NCBI GenBank assembly: GCA_020746105.1 | Contig: CM036621.1 | Location: 48,642,264-48,706,263, forward strand | Direction: 5' to 3' | Length of the DNA stretch: 64,000 nt | Source: Trogon surrucura | Lineage: Eukaryota; Chordata; Aves; Trogoniformes; Trogonidae | In this document: positions 1 to 13,200 of the stretch, piece by piece | Position numbering within the stretch: the stretch's first letter is position 1 | Layout of the letters: the number at the start of each line of letters is the position of its first letter | Program-made: the position numbers and the translations under genes | The notes under the pieces: model-generated | What the model was told of the DNA's origin: nothing | Databases searched by the model: none | Seen by the model: the letters and a program-made list of their open reading frames with translations, nothing else

Positions 1-3000
1 CCTGCAGTATTTTTTCCAGATAATGTATGTGTACAAAGCTTAACTCCATTCTAGCATAGACATAATCAACTCCTGTGATCGTGAAGGCAGTTTAAACTGT
101 TAGCATTAGCTGTTCACAACTACTTATCGTCTCAACATGTGTTGATACTCTTCAGAATATGATCCGAGCTCACTGCTTCTGAGACCTGGGGAGAAGCGTT
201 CAACTGAGTGCAGACTGACACGACCCGTAACAGCGCTGCGGAGGAGGCTTTCAGCAGTCCTGAATGAATCAGCTGCGACTAGTTTTTGTTACAGAGCCAT
301 TGTGCCTAAAACTACCGTGTTTGAGAATATGTTCTTCTACTGATGTTCTTAATTTATCAGTAGCACTAGTTATGTGGGTTAAGCTGGATGATCATTTCTA
401 TCTATAGAACAAGCAAGACCTGTAGCATCATTTATAGCAAGATCTTTATTTGTAATCGTTGGTTGCTGGCTTCTATGGTAATTTCACGCCATAAAAATAC
501 TATTTTTTTTTTTCCTCCTTAACAAAATTGCTAGTACTTATCTAGACGTAGAACTAATTTTTTTTTTCCCCCTCCTGACATGGAATCCCCAATTGATTGA
601 GTGGAAGACCTCATATGCCTCTAAAAGAGTCGAGAAGATGATAAAAAATAAAAACTACTGCTGCAAAGCCTGCTCATTGATCCTGATGGAGTTCCCTGTA
701 AAACAGCACAAGATGTGCTTAAAAATTTTAAGTGTTGCCCCTTTTCCCCTTTGGTAGAATCTTTATTGTTACTTAGGAAATGCTATTAAAATCTGTATTA
801 GTTAAGGTTGTTGCAAACTGGAGTGCTTTTCAAAGCTGGAAAATGCCTTAAAGCTCCAAAAATTTAATGAAGAAAAGCTTATCTTCACAGCTGAACATGG
901 AACCTCGTGTTTATTTTACTTGGAGTTAAATTTGGACGTGTTTATGTTTTTTGGAGGGGGGGAAAAAAAATCTGTAGATCAGTTGAAATTTCACTTCTTT
1001 CTACTTAGACAATGATTATTATTAATTTGGTTTAACCATGGCTATAACTGCGTGTCCGTTGACGGGGCAAGATGCAAGCACACTGGCTCTGTACTTATAG
1101 CAGGAGCCCTGTTCTTCCTAAACACTTCTTATTTGTGGAAACTCACCGCCAGTTCCTTTTGATGTGTTTTTGCAATATGATTCTGTGTTGTAATGTTGCA
1201 TATTTGAACAGCAGAAGCCTTGCCTTCTGTTTTCCTCACCATCCCCTGAGAAGAAGCTTTCCTGACCCCTTTTCCTGGAGCGGGCGGTCTCTGGGCTGCC
1301 AGCGTGCCCCCGGGCTGCGATAACCACTGCTGGTCTGGCGAGCGATGGTCTCCAGCTGGTTCATGGGATGGCCCATAAATACCTAATACTTCTGCAAAGA
1401 ATGTCCTTTTCTGACAGAAGGATCTGGTTGACACTTTTCACCCTTGTGTTTCTAGTGACGTTGCACAGACTCCGCTCGTAAAGTATAACCTTTTGCAAGC
1501 TGCCGCTTGGGCACGCACAGGAAAAGAGTTTTGACAGAGCTTCCTTCCCTGATCGAAGTGTCACTGGGATTGTAGAAGGGAAATGCTTGCTAGCCTGAGC
1601 TGAAATTTACCCTTATACATCTTCTAGTTTTTCTGTCACAATGAAATGATACATAAAACACCCATTGTGAGTTTATAGTAGATGCTTTTAATGGTTTGAC
1701 CATATCTCTCTCTGGCTATTTGTGAAGGTTGGGCTCTTGCTATGCGTCTTCAAAAAAAAAAAAAACTAAGTAAAAAAAAACAGAACCAAGCAAACAAAAA
1801 CCCTACAAACCAAACCAACCGCCAAACAACCCATGACCAACCTAAAAAAAACACCTCAGAGGAGTAGAGTTCTGTTTGGCTTCTCTGAGCTATTTTAGCA
1901 TGAAGAAAGCACCAAAAAATATTGCCTTGTGTCCACGAAAAGTTTATAAAGTTACTCAGAAAATTCTGAATCCTCTTTCTTTTTGGGGGGAAGAGGAGAG
2001 GAGAGATGGGAGGTTATTTGCAGGCTACTTCTGTACTTGCAGGTTGTAATTGGTGTACAAGACTCCCATTTTCTGAAAATCTTGTATCTTTGGCACTTGG
2101 GCTCATTGCAGTGGGAAGGGCTGAAGATGTTAGGGGTTGCTTTTTGCAGCTGTGCTTTTTTTCCATACAACAAATTTTCAATTAAATACCAGAAACATGT
2201 TTCTCGCTAAAACTTTATGCTAATGTGTATGGGGTTTGCTGTGGATTTTTCCCTGGAATATTTTCTAAGTGGATGTCTGAGCTGCAGGCACCAGCGATCT
2301 GCTGAGCTAGCTTTTGGGCAGCTGGCCTGGATCCTTCTGGCAGGGCAGCCACCAATATGAATTGCAAAACCACCTGAAATGTTGGTTAGACCAGGCTAGA
2401 AAATTGATTTAGGCTCCACAGCTGTCACTATAGTGTAAACAGTGACCTAGTGTGTTGATATGATGCTAGCTTCAGTAAGTCTCTGCATCCTGACACTAGA
2501 CCTTCAGATGCAATGAAGGGGCCGTCTGTAATAGCTTTTCTGTGGCCCACCCTGCACCCATCAAAAGTGTCCTGCCTCTCTTGTTCCAGAAGTTCTGCAA
2601 GCTTGGGTCTTTATCACACGGTTTTTCCTAGGGAAGCTCAGTAACATCATCCTGTGTCTGTTGAGACTCTTCATTCTCACTTCAAAAGCTGTTCATTCTC
2701 TTTTCTACTGCAAGTGTCCTTGTTCTCCCACTTCTCAGATGGCTGTCTCTACTGCAAGACCATCCAGCATGAAATATTGTTATTACTAACTCATGATACA
2801 GTTTGTGCATTTTTATTGTTTTGTTTGCTCCAAAGTTCGTGACTTCTGGCTTTGTGCAAGAAGTTCTGCATTATCAAAGTTCTTTAATTGGGATTTACAT
2901 CTCTGTCCCTGTTTGTTTGTTTTGGGGGATTCTACTGATTACCATAACTTGCTTCAGTGTTTTTCTTTGTATTCTGATTTTTCTTTCCTCTCATGCCTTG

Positions 3001-4191
3001 ACAGTCTCATTTGGAATATGCCAGCACCTACCCGGTGGTGAGAATAGTCTGCAAGTTGTTTTGTGTGTTAAAAACTCATCGTGAAGAGGAAACTAACTTC
3101 AGTTGTGATAGCTTATCTGAGATAAGGGGTGATCTGAAATGATCCTGAGACGGTTTGTGGTCTGTGAAGTAAAGATGCTACTTCCGTCGCCTACTACTCT
3201 GACGCAGTTCAGGTTCAAATCAGCGAATGATTAGGGAGGTCTCGGCTAGGCCCAGTTCAGTAGTCACTGTAGGACAGAGCAGAATGGGTTTTATTTCCCC
3301 CAACAGACTTTCTCTGTTACGGTCTGTCCATCGGTTGACCAGGTATGTCTCATTTTAATTCAACATCAGTCTGGAAGGGAATAAAACTCTCACAAACTTG
3401 CTCTGAATAGATCCCTGTAGAGTAGATCTCTAGAAAAGATCTGGCAAAGATGATGGGACAACTGCACTGCCCACCAAAGCTGCGGCTTGGGCACTGAGCT
3501 CGTTACCTTTGCTTTGGAGGATAAAATGGAACTCTGCAGGTAGTAAGAAGATGAAAGCAAGTATTTGCGTTGAAAACACTGAGATAAAGCTGACTCTTGG
3601 GAGAACAGAAAGGACACAGAAGGGACACTGGGGATTGGGACTTTAAGCTCAGTTAAAAAATTTTCGTCATACTCTTCGCAGCGCTGTCTTGTGGCAGTCC
3701 TGTGCTCAAACAGGTGTCTCAGTTTCTGCAGAAAGCAAATCACGGGGAGCGGTTTTGTAGACTTTAGCTTTTTCACTCTTCTTCGTGTTCCCTGTGCTAT
3801 TTCAAAATAGGAGTGCAATATATCTATTTGTGAGCGACCTATATACAGAAATAGTTCAAACACATTTGGATTTTGCATGGATGTATTGATGTAGTAAGTA
3901 TAGACAGCTGGTGGCTCTTTTAATTGACATAACTCAGCAAGCGTGAATGATTTTAAATGTGGCTACTAGATTTAACAGCGCTATCATCACTTTTGACAAT
4001 ATTCTTTAATAACTAGTTATTTGATGTTGAGATTTGATTTTTTTTTTTCATGTGTGCTTACTGAGCCGTGTTGTGTAGAGCTGGAGGAAAATTGGAGTGA
4101 TGTTTTTGCATGATGATGTGCATGCCTGGCTATGAATTGGTGCGCATGAACTCGTGGATCTTTTCATCCTGCGTTCTTAATCTCACTGCAG
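1..4191. other. LRRFIP1: intronic sequence upstream of the first recognised LRRFIP1 exon
   Basis: I find no exon, RNA gene or clear transposon here. The stretch lies upstream of an internal LRRFIP1 exon and is therefore most likely intron. An A-rich low-complexity tract runs from about 1750 to 1850 with C(A)n-type units. The open frames in this stretch, including a 162-codon minus-strand frame at 3390-3878, show no family resemblance and no splice context that I can recognise. The N-terminal LRRFIP1 exons are not visible and presumably lie further left. Confidence 0.6.
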
Positions 4192-4239
4192 GCTGGATTA
4201 GAGAATGAGAGGACCAAAAAGAAGAACTACTCCAAAGCA
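4192..4239 (+). CDS. LRRFIP1: LRRFIP1 candidate cassette exon (basic, 16 codons)
   Basis: A 48-bp phase-0 exon encodes [16 protein letters not shown]. It has a pyrimidine-rich acceptor ending in ctcactgcag and a good donor, gtatgt. Its length is a multiple of three, like the neighbouring cassette exons, so it can be skipped without a frame change. I recognise the splice signals better than the peptide, so its use in mature transcripts is an inference. Confidence 0.6.
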
Positions 4240-7200
4240 GTATGTATCCTGACTAACTGTCTCAGAGGTTTTTGCATACAAAACCACAGTGATAGAACAA
4301 AGAATATGTGCAAGTATGTTGGCTGTGAGAGCTCACCAGCCTAATGTCAAGGATACGGTGTAACTACCAGGACTTGTTGGGTCTGTGAGAATACTGAGCA
4401 TTACTTCATCTGTAAAATGGGATATAATCCAAACATTTATGTCAGTGTCATACATAAAGAGTGTCTTGAAAAACTTGAACCTCCCTTTGAGCTTTAATGT
4501 TACACGGAAATAAATAATACCAGTAGAAAATCACAGAATCACAGAATGTTAGAGGTTGGAAGGGACCTTAAAGATCATCTAGTCCAACTCCCCTGCCAGA
4601 GCAGGATCACCTACACTAGAGTGCACAGGAACGCGTCCAGGCGGGTTTTGAATGTCTCCAGAGAAGGAGATTCCACAACCTCCCTGGGCAGCCTCTTCCA
4701 GTGCTCAGTCACCCTCACAGTAAAAAAGTTTTTCCTCATATTTTTCTGGAACCTCCTGTGTTCCAGCTTCCACCCATTGTCCCTTGTCTTGTCAGTGGAC
4801 GCCGCTGAAAAGAGCCTGGCTCCATCTTCCTGACATTCCCCCTTGACATATTTATAAACATTAATGAGGTCACCCCTCAGCCTCCTCTTCTCCAAGCTAA
4901 AGAGATCAGCTTCTTCAGCCTTTCCTCATAAGGGAGATGCTCCACTCCCTTCACCATCTTTGTGGCTCTACGCTGGACTCTCTCAAGCAGCTCCCTGTCC
5001 TTCTTGAACTGAGGGGCCCAGAACTGGACACAATATTCCAGATGCGGCCTCACCAGGGCAGAGCAGAGGGGCAGGAGGACCTCTCTTGACCTACTTGCTA
5101 CTCCCCTTCTAATACACCCCAGGATGCCATTGGCCTTCTTGGCCACAAGGGCACATTGCTGGATCATGGTCATCAAAATATGTATATATTAAAGGCAGTA
5201 TCTTTCATAATGAGAATATAAATGTGGTAAAGGCTGCATCTTTTCATAAAGGTAGTTCTGCATAGTATCAATGCCTTACTAGCACCTGTGTGAATAGGGC
5301 AGTACTTAGAGCACTGCAAAGCCAGACCTGGGTGGAAGGTAAAGGATAAGGTGTTTTTGTACAGTGAGGATTTTAGGTGATTCTCACGGGGTGCAATTCC
5401 AAAGAGAGGGAAGAGTGCGTGAGAGAGGGCAAAGCGGTGTGTACTGCCACTGCACAGGGAAGGCTGCTCATCGCAGAAAGAGCTTGTCAGGCTGCGTTGG
5501 GGTTCTTTGGTACGTTGGAAATCAGCAGAGAATTTTCTGAGCAGTGAAATTGAATGTGGGATGAGAAAGCCTGAAGGAGCAACCACAGTCTAAGGTAAAA
5601 AGTATTACAAGTGTAAATGGACATAACAGCAATGAGAGTTTTCTGCATTTGTTAAAAGGAAGCGAAAAAGAAAGAGGACAGAATAGTAAAGAGTAAAAGG
5701 AGAGTAGTAAAATCTGAGTGTTTTATTTGTTCTAGTTTTCATGAGGGTTATGATCATGAGGGTTATGCTTAGTGTGTTAGCATAGAACAAAGCTCAGCGA
5801 AGTCTCATTCAATTGCACCTGCTGTTCAATAGTTTTCAGAAGCATTTGCCTTCCAAAATATTTACTGGAGAGGATGAGTCATAGTGACAAAGGATGTGAC
5901 CTGAGCTATGGGCTTCAGTTTGAAATATCAAAGATACAATTAAATGAATATATTTAGAAGTGCCTGAAATATAAAGCAATAAACAATTAACCTGGATTTT
6001 TAGAAGATTAATTATGTCAATTCAACTTAATTTCCCTAAGCAGGGTAGTTACTTAAAAGGCATAAAGAAAAAACATTAGGTGTGACTGTAACTTGACTGT
6101 AAGGCTCTTGGTGTTTCTCTACATTGCAGTAAATGAAACCTTGGGCGTGATGTAGGTCTTGCAAACGACATGCACAGTTAGTTGAAAAATAACTGTATTG
6201 GAAAATGAGAAGGGATCTAATCTGGTCTATTCCCATCTAAGACAGCATCATCTGTTCTTAAAGGGGGAGAGGGTCCTACAGGAGTCTTTGTTGCCTACGT
6301 GTCTAAGTACGGTGAGTGAAAGTGATTTTGTGCAAGGTTAGAATAAAAATACTGATGATGAACAGGAGATAACCTGTCAAAACCAAGTAATAGTAAAACC
6401 AAATGAGGAACACTGCTTTTGGGCAAAATGAAATATACTATTACAAGTAAGGAATTTGGCATAAAAGTGGCTCAGGTAGTCACCTGAGGTTGCATTTAGT
6501 CAAAACTACATTGCTGAAAAAGGCAAACTTAATTGCTCAGTGTAGTAACCAAAGGGGCAGTGGGGGTAATGGGTCTGCACAGCGCCGCTGAGGCTGTACC
6601 TGGAGTGTTGACTTTGGCTACCGAAGATTCATTTTAACCATTCTTCAGGAAGGTGTTAGAGAAATTCAAGGAGCCTGAAAAGAACTAATAAAAACTGGAA
6701 GGAAGCTAAGCTGTGTGTGAGAAGGCTATAGCCGTATTTCAGATCAGTTGTTCTTGAAAAAAGAAACTGGATGTTGACTCTCCATTTGTGGTGATAATAC
6801 TGTGTTTCGGTAGAGAATCTAGGCTTTTCCAGAAGTTGCTTTACCAGCTGGGGTCTAAACTGATTTCTAAGTTGATTTGTGTAATTTTTCATGGAAGCTA
6901 CTGTGTACTGTATGATAAATATTTTGCTTGCAAATTGATTCACATTGGGTTTAGTGGATTTTTATTTTGGGAATGCATTAAAACTTGGACATCAAAGCTT
7001 AATTTGGATAGAAATTCTAATGCAATTTCCACTAAAAAAAAGAGAAATCACAAACACACAGAGTGCTTCCTCGTTTTCAGTGTTAACCATTGTTGTGATG
7101 TGATGCCAGAATAGTGAATTGCTTGAGAAATCTGAGCTGTTAATAGTATCGATTGAGGTGGCTTTTGGGGTCTGTCCACTTTTCTTCAACATCATGTTTC

Positions 7201-10200
7201 CAGGCTAAAACTGCATTGTAATGATGGCTTTATTTTTTTCCCGACCCTGCTGCCATAGGGACTTGAAGCATCTCACCCTGCTTGTGAAATGCCTGTTTGT
7301 TCTCCTTTGAGAGAAAACATGTTAACGACAACAGGGCAGGCTATTGAGCGTGACGGAGGACAGCTGAACCGACTGAAATCTTTTTGTTAGTCTTTGGGCT
7401 GCCACGCAAAATACTGGAGTGTGGCAGATGGTCACTGTCTGCGTTTAGTTTTGATGTAATTGGGGAAAGCTAAAAAGATTTCATACTGTGCTGCATCTTT
7501 ACTAAACTGAATTTCTCAAATATAAACCTAGAATTATTTCTTTTGCTACAATTTGCTGCTTTTTAATTGCTTAGCTACCAGAAATACAAGTATCTACAGT
7601 GATAAATTTCTTTTATTGCAGTCTGTCATCCCTAGTGTCCCGTTTTTGTCCTGTGTTCCCTTCACAGAGTATTTGAAGAGACAGGTGCTATAGTGCAGTA
7701 ATAATAGGAGAAGCAAAAGTGTTTCTTAATGAGAAAAAAGAGGGTCAAAAAAGGCCAACAGGAGTATCCTTGACATTTTTGGCTGCTGTACAGGTACTAA
7801 CAGATATACAAATGTTCATGTCTTTGTGTTTGAAATCATGACCTAATCCTGCACTTCTCCTGTTCCTCATGTATCTTTTAAGAGTTCTGTCTCTGCCTTT
7901 GCTTTTCAGAAGTGATGACTTTTGCTAAAAATTCCCTTTTGGATCTGCATAATTTTTTTTTTTTTAAATTTTCTTTCTTTTCTTTTTTTCCCTTCTTTTT
8001 CCTTTCTGTTCCTTTCCTTCCGTAACAGACCAATGGTTATGAGGAAGACGTGTATGGATCATCCCAGACTAGAAAATCTAGCAGGGTTAGTAGATGATTT
8101 ATGTTGCTGTAAAATCTATTGCTCTATTTAATGGGATTAAAGCTAATTAGCAAATTCTTTTCTGTGGTAAAGCAAGTTTTTCCTGTCTTGCATGTTGTGG
8201 ATTTTGCAGCTTGTCAGACATGGAGATGCAGTAATAAGCTATCTTAAAAAAAGATTTAGAAAAATCGGCCATGGGTGGGAAGAAAAGTCTCTGCATTTGG
8301 TACAAGTAGAACATGGAAGCCAGAACTCCTTAACTTGAAAAAAAAATTGGATAAAGTTAAATTGTGAGAAGAAATGCTTTTGCAGAACCTGACATAGACG
8401 ATTTCCATGTACTGGGTGACAATGATCGTTTTCCAGCCTGCGCAATGTGTGTGTTGTGCTCTAACACTGAAACTCCCCCCTAGAATTTAGTCCGTGTCTT
8501 TAGATTTGCCTATACAAAACAGACTTTGGGTTTTGAATTTTCCCCAAGTGTGTGTTGTTTATTTGAAGTTTACTTAACTAAATAATTTTTTTTTTCCTTT
8601 ATAAGCTATATCCTAGGATTTCTGGAAGCTCCTACAGAGGTGAACAGCCAGTACAAGTGTTATTGCTTAGCAACTTAACGTTGGTGTACTTTATTTCTAG
8701 AAATATTCTTGTCAAGAAAAGCTTAATTATTAACTCCATTGTGTGTATGTGGGTCACACTGTTCCCTTCTGTTCCAGCATAAGTATTTGGTGTCAATTAT
8801 AGGAATTTACTGTCTTGCTTTATTAAATATTAGGATTTGTGCAAATTACATAAAAATATGGTCTCAAGCAGAGTTTCTTTGGGGTGCATGGAAGGGAACT
8901 ATTTGGGTTTTTTCCCCTTGATTTTGTTTTAACAAAGATGGTCAAAAGCTCAGGGCTTGTTGATCTTTATGCTATCAAGACTTCTAAAGAAATTTAGTGG
9001 TATGCAGACTTAAAGCTCTGTGTTTAGGGGAAGAATAAACTACTTTTAAGACTCCATTTAGCTAAGCATTTGAGCAATACATGCTGAGTGTCAGATAGTC
9101 CTCAGTGAGTTACCTTGTAAGCATGAAGTTAAGCAGGCGCTCACATAAATAGTGAAATGGGACCCTATATTTCATGTCCACTTTAAATTGTTGCTTCCAT
9201 ATGGTTTTATGCATTTAGCTTGTGTATGTGGATAAGAGAAAATGAAATCCTGTTGCTGAAAGTGTTAAGAAAACCACATGTCCTCTTGTTGGCACTCTTG
9301 CTGAACCATTTGACAAGTTCAAGGAACTTAACTATGTAGTACTTCTGACAAATGATGTTCTTAGTCTTTAGTGACACACTCCAGAGCTCCAAGCACTGCA
9401 GGAAGAGCAGAGTATCTGCAGGAAAGTCATCCAGGGAGAAGTCGTTTGGTTTCCATTTAAATGATTAAAAATCATCTTGATATTAGGGTTTGCAGCATAG
9501 GGGTTTAGTGTTTATAGAGCATAATTATGACAACATCAATAGTTCATTGCAGTTTTCATTGCTAAGTGTAATACAGATTAATCATCATTTAGAAGAGGAA
9601 TGAGAGTTTGAGGTTGACTTGAAATAGCTGAAACTCCAAAGCCAGTTGATGACAGTCCAGCTGGCATTCACTTTTAGGAACGCTCTCTCCAGAAACCCCG
9701 CAATGAAAAACGATGAAAAACAGGAGAGGCAGAGTTTTCCAGGTCAGGAAGGAAGCAATGAGACTGCTGATAAAATAGTTGTTTCCAAAATAGGCATCCA
9801 ATTTTAAGTTACAAAATGGCGTGATGTCTGCATGGAGATCGGTCTTTATACACTGTACTTGCAATATCGTGGGTTGATTCCTTAAAAATGAATGCCACGT
9901 GCCTGAGTAGTCCGCTGCCACGATCTCCTTAGGTGGGAATGAAAGTAATTCAGTTCAGTTCAGTTTGTTCAGACTTCTTCTCAGTGAAAGTCTATTCAGG
10001 AAGAACGAGGCAGAAAGGGATCTAAATTTGTGAGGTTGGACAATGATTTATCCTCGGTGTATACCTGTGGGTGTTGTGTCGTACCCACAGATCCGTTTGC
10101 CTGCAGTGACAGAAGTCTAGTGTCAGGAGCGAACAGGTTTCTTCAAGATGCTGCAGTTCTCCTTTGTTTGTAAATGGAGTTAACACTTACACAATTTATA

Positions 10201-13200
10201 CTGATAATGCAAGGATTAGTTAGGACTTGCAAGAAAGCTGAGTAATTCCTCACTGCTGGAAGCAGGGTATCCTGGTTGTCCAGGCCCCTTGTAAGAAGTG
10301 ACTGGAGAAGTACGACGCTAGAGAACAACTGCAAAAGGAGAGGTCTAGAGCACAACAAAGAACGTGGGGGTGTGGAGCTCTTCCAGGACAACCACTCCTG
10401 CCAGCATACACACGCTTCCATGGGAAAATAAGGAATCAGACAGTGCCTGGGAGGCTTTGGAAACACCTTATAGGTGGCTGGGCAAGCACAGAAGTCATTC
10501 ACCTGGGTGGGGATGCAGGGAGGTAGCGTTTTCTTCCTTGCTCCTGCGTGTTTCCTGATGATATTGCGTGCTCGTGAAGCTTTTGGGAAGCCAAAATACT
10601 GAGTTCCACTCAGTAATATAAATACCCTGCTACTGTCAGCCTTCCTGCACCCTGGCAAGTGTGCCAGCTTTGTGCTGAAGTGTTTGTGCAGTAGAAATTC
10701 TCACAGGTAATACACGACAGCAGAAAAGCTGAGCTGGCATGCTACGCTCCAGTACAGGTGCTGGGGGAGAGGGATTAAAGGGAGATTATAAATAAGATAA
10801 ATAACACTCGATACATAAGGTAGTGTTTTGAAGGGTAAGAGTGATTTTAAGTGCACTGGAGTTGTCAGTCGCATAATGCAGTTACCTCCTCCTTTTGCTT
10901 GTGACCACTTTGACTCCTTGCAATTTGTAATCACCTAATTTTTGCTTCCCATTTAAAGGAGTTTAGAAAGTCCTTCACGTTATGAAGCTAAGTTCTCAAG
11001 GTTTGGGGTTTTTTTGTTGTTGTTATTAATGCAGGCTTCATACTATTCTGATCTGGGTCTTCACAACAGCAGCTACGCTTCCACTTCTCAGCCTTCTTCC
11101 CAAAATGGAAATTGGGTTTGTTGCCCTCTGGCTTTACCTGGCCTGGTCTTGTTGTCTTGACTTCATTTGGACAACACAACCTCTTGTACTTCGGAATGAA
11201 TTTGGGCCAATTGTCCAGAAACAAAAACAAAACCAAACCAGACCTTTTAAGGTTGGAGTGAGTAATGGAAAGCTGTTTTAAAATGAGCACAATTAATTTT
11301 CCTTTGCTGCTCCTCCCTTTCCTACAGTTTTGTTTGCTTTTGGTCTCAGCTGATCTGAAAAAATGAGGAAAATCTTAATTAACTGAAGTCCTCTATGCTA
11401 TTCAAGGTAACTTCTCTGCTCCCCATGTTAGTCTAGCAACCTTAAAACAATCCAGTCTGTGTAAAATGAAATTACAAGCAAGTAAATCACAGACTGCTGG
11501 AAGAAAACCGCTGAAGCTTGAAAATCACCCAAGAGGTTGCATTGTCCTCTGCGTGGGACAGAGCTTAGCCAGCCTGGCGCTAGCAGGAGCCGTCCTTGAG
11601 CAGTGGTCCCCAGCCCACCCTGCCCAACAGGCGGCAGCGCGTGGCCCTGGGCCCTGCGGTGGCCGGCGATGGGGACGCTGCAGATGGAGGGGACGGGGAC
11701 CCCCAGCAGGGCACTTCCCACGAGCTCTGGGCTGGGGACCGCTGCTGGAGCCTGTCTTGCACCTAATTACGCCAGATGCAGTGTGTGCTCTCTGAACTTA
11801 ATTGCTGTTTTGTGGGAGCGATGGTTACTAAGAGCAAAGTCGTTTGTTTCCTGGTACTCTGACTTAAGCACTTACAATTTTGTTCTGAATTATTTGTATT
11901 TTCTCTGCATTTTTGTTTAATAATATAATACACTTGTGAAACACTTCCAACATCTTCAAACACTTTGTCTGTGTACGTAGCTCATTTTCTGGCTTTGGTT
12001 GAAGTGTGGAGAAACGCCTTTTCTTGCTGCTATGCACAAATGTGTGTGAGACAATAACAAAGTAACAACCTAAAATTAAATTATGCTGTTCTGCTTCTGC
12101 ATACTGTCCCGTTCTCCCTTCCTGTAGGAAATGCACGTGTCGGCCTGGTATTCTTAGTCTTTGGGAGTTGAGATCTAATGCTGTTATGGCGCAGATGACT
12201 AATACTCTCTGTACTGTGTTTTCTTCTGTTGTAGTTTAATAATCCTAATCTCTTATCAGTGCTGTAGGCACCTTTTTTTTTGTTTCATTTTCTATGCAAA
12301 AAAGTTTTGTGCTTGTCTTCCTCAGCCCTCCTTGCTGTACAGCGATGCCCTGCCAGCCAGAAGTTACAGGGTTTGTTGTACTAATGCTCTAAACACAAAT
12401 ACTGAAGCCACTGTCTTCAGCCATGCATATGTTGTCTCTTACCGCTGTAGTTCCTGTTGGATCCATTTATTTCACACTCTGGTGTCTGATCCATCTGAAT
12501 GCACGTGTGCGATGCTGTTTGTACAAACCTGGGTTGCTGTTCCTTCCTTTTATTCCCGTTGGAGCTATACAACCACTGCTCATGGGGTTGTGACACTGCC
12601 ACAGATTTCTCTCTGGATGGAGGCGGTTGTCTTCATTTCGGTGTATTAGCTACAACGTGCAGGAGCGGGACAGAGAGAGGCAACATCAATTCTTTCTGGT
12701 TGTGTAACAGCTAACAAAAAAATCTGTTAAAGTTTTGCAGTCAAATTCCACGGTTCTTGTTTAAATTTAAAAATGAACTTCTCAGATTTTTTGTGTGTGT
12801 GTGTCCAAATCTTAAAGGTAGAGTTTTATACTCCCACTGTGCTTTCTGAGCCATATATTTATATGCTAAACTGGAGTCAGTCTTAAAATTTGCTTCCTTT
12901 TCTTTTATTAATTTAGTAAAATGGCTAGTAAGTGAAGTTCATCAGCAGACCTGAGTTTTTCCCCACGTTGCCAGCACCAGAATTGAAGATTAAACAGATA
13001 TGACCATTTTAAGAATTGATGTAGCCGTTCTGTTGGTAGGCAATATGAGCTGTGGAATTGATGACTGGAAGGACGGTTAGAAACGCATGACTACGTGATG
13101 GACTCAGGGCGGGGGGGCTGTGTCAGAGTTTGCACGTGCCTTATGGCATTCCAAGGTCACCGACTTGAGGTTGTGTTAGATCTTCACTTGCATGTTGCTT

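Noticed and set aside
3390..3878. 162-codon minus-strand open frame
   Set aside because: No family resemblance, no splice or promoter context, and a composition compatible with chance in intron.
10143..10658. 171-codon minus-strand open frame
   Set aside because: No recognisable motif; lies within an LRRFIP1 intron and probably occurs by chance.
11466..11795. Overlapping open frames on both strands in a GC-rich patch
   Set aside because: Explained by local GC content; no exon borders that fit LRRFIP1 and no known protein.
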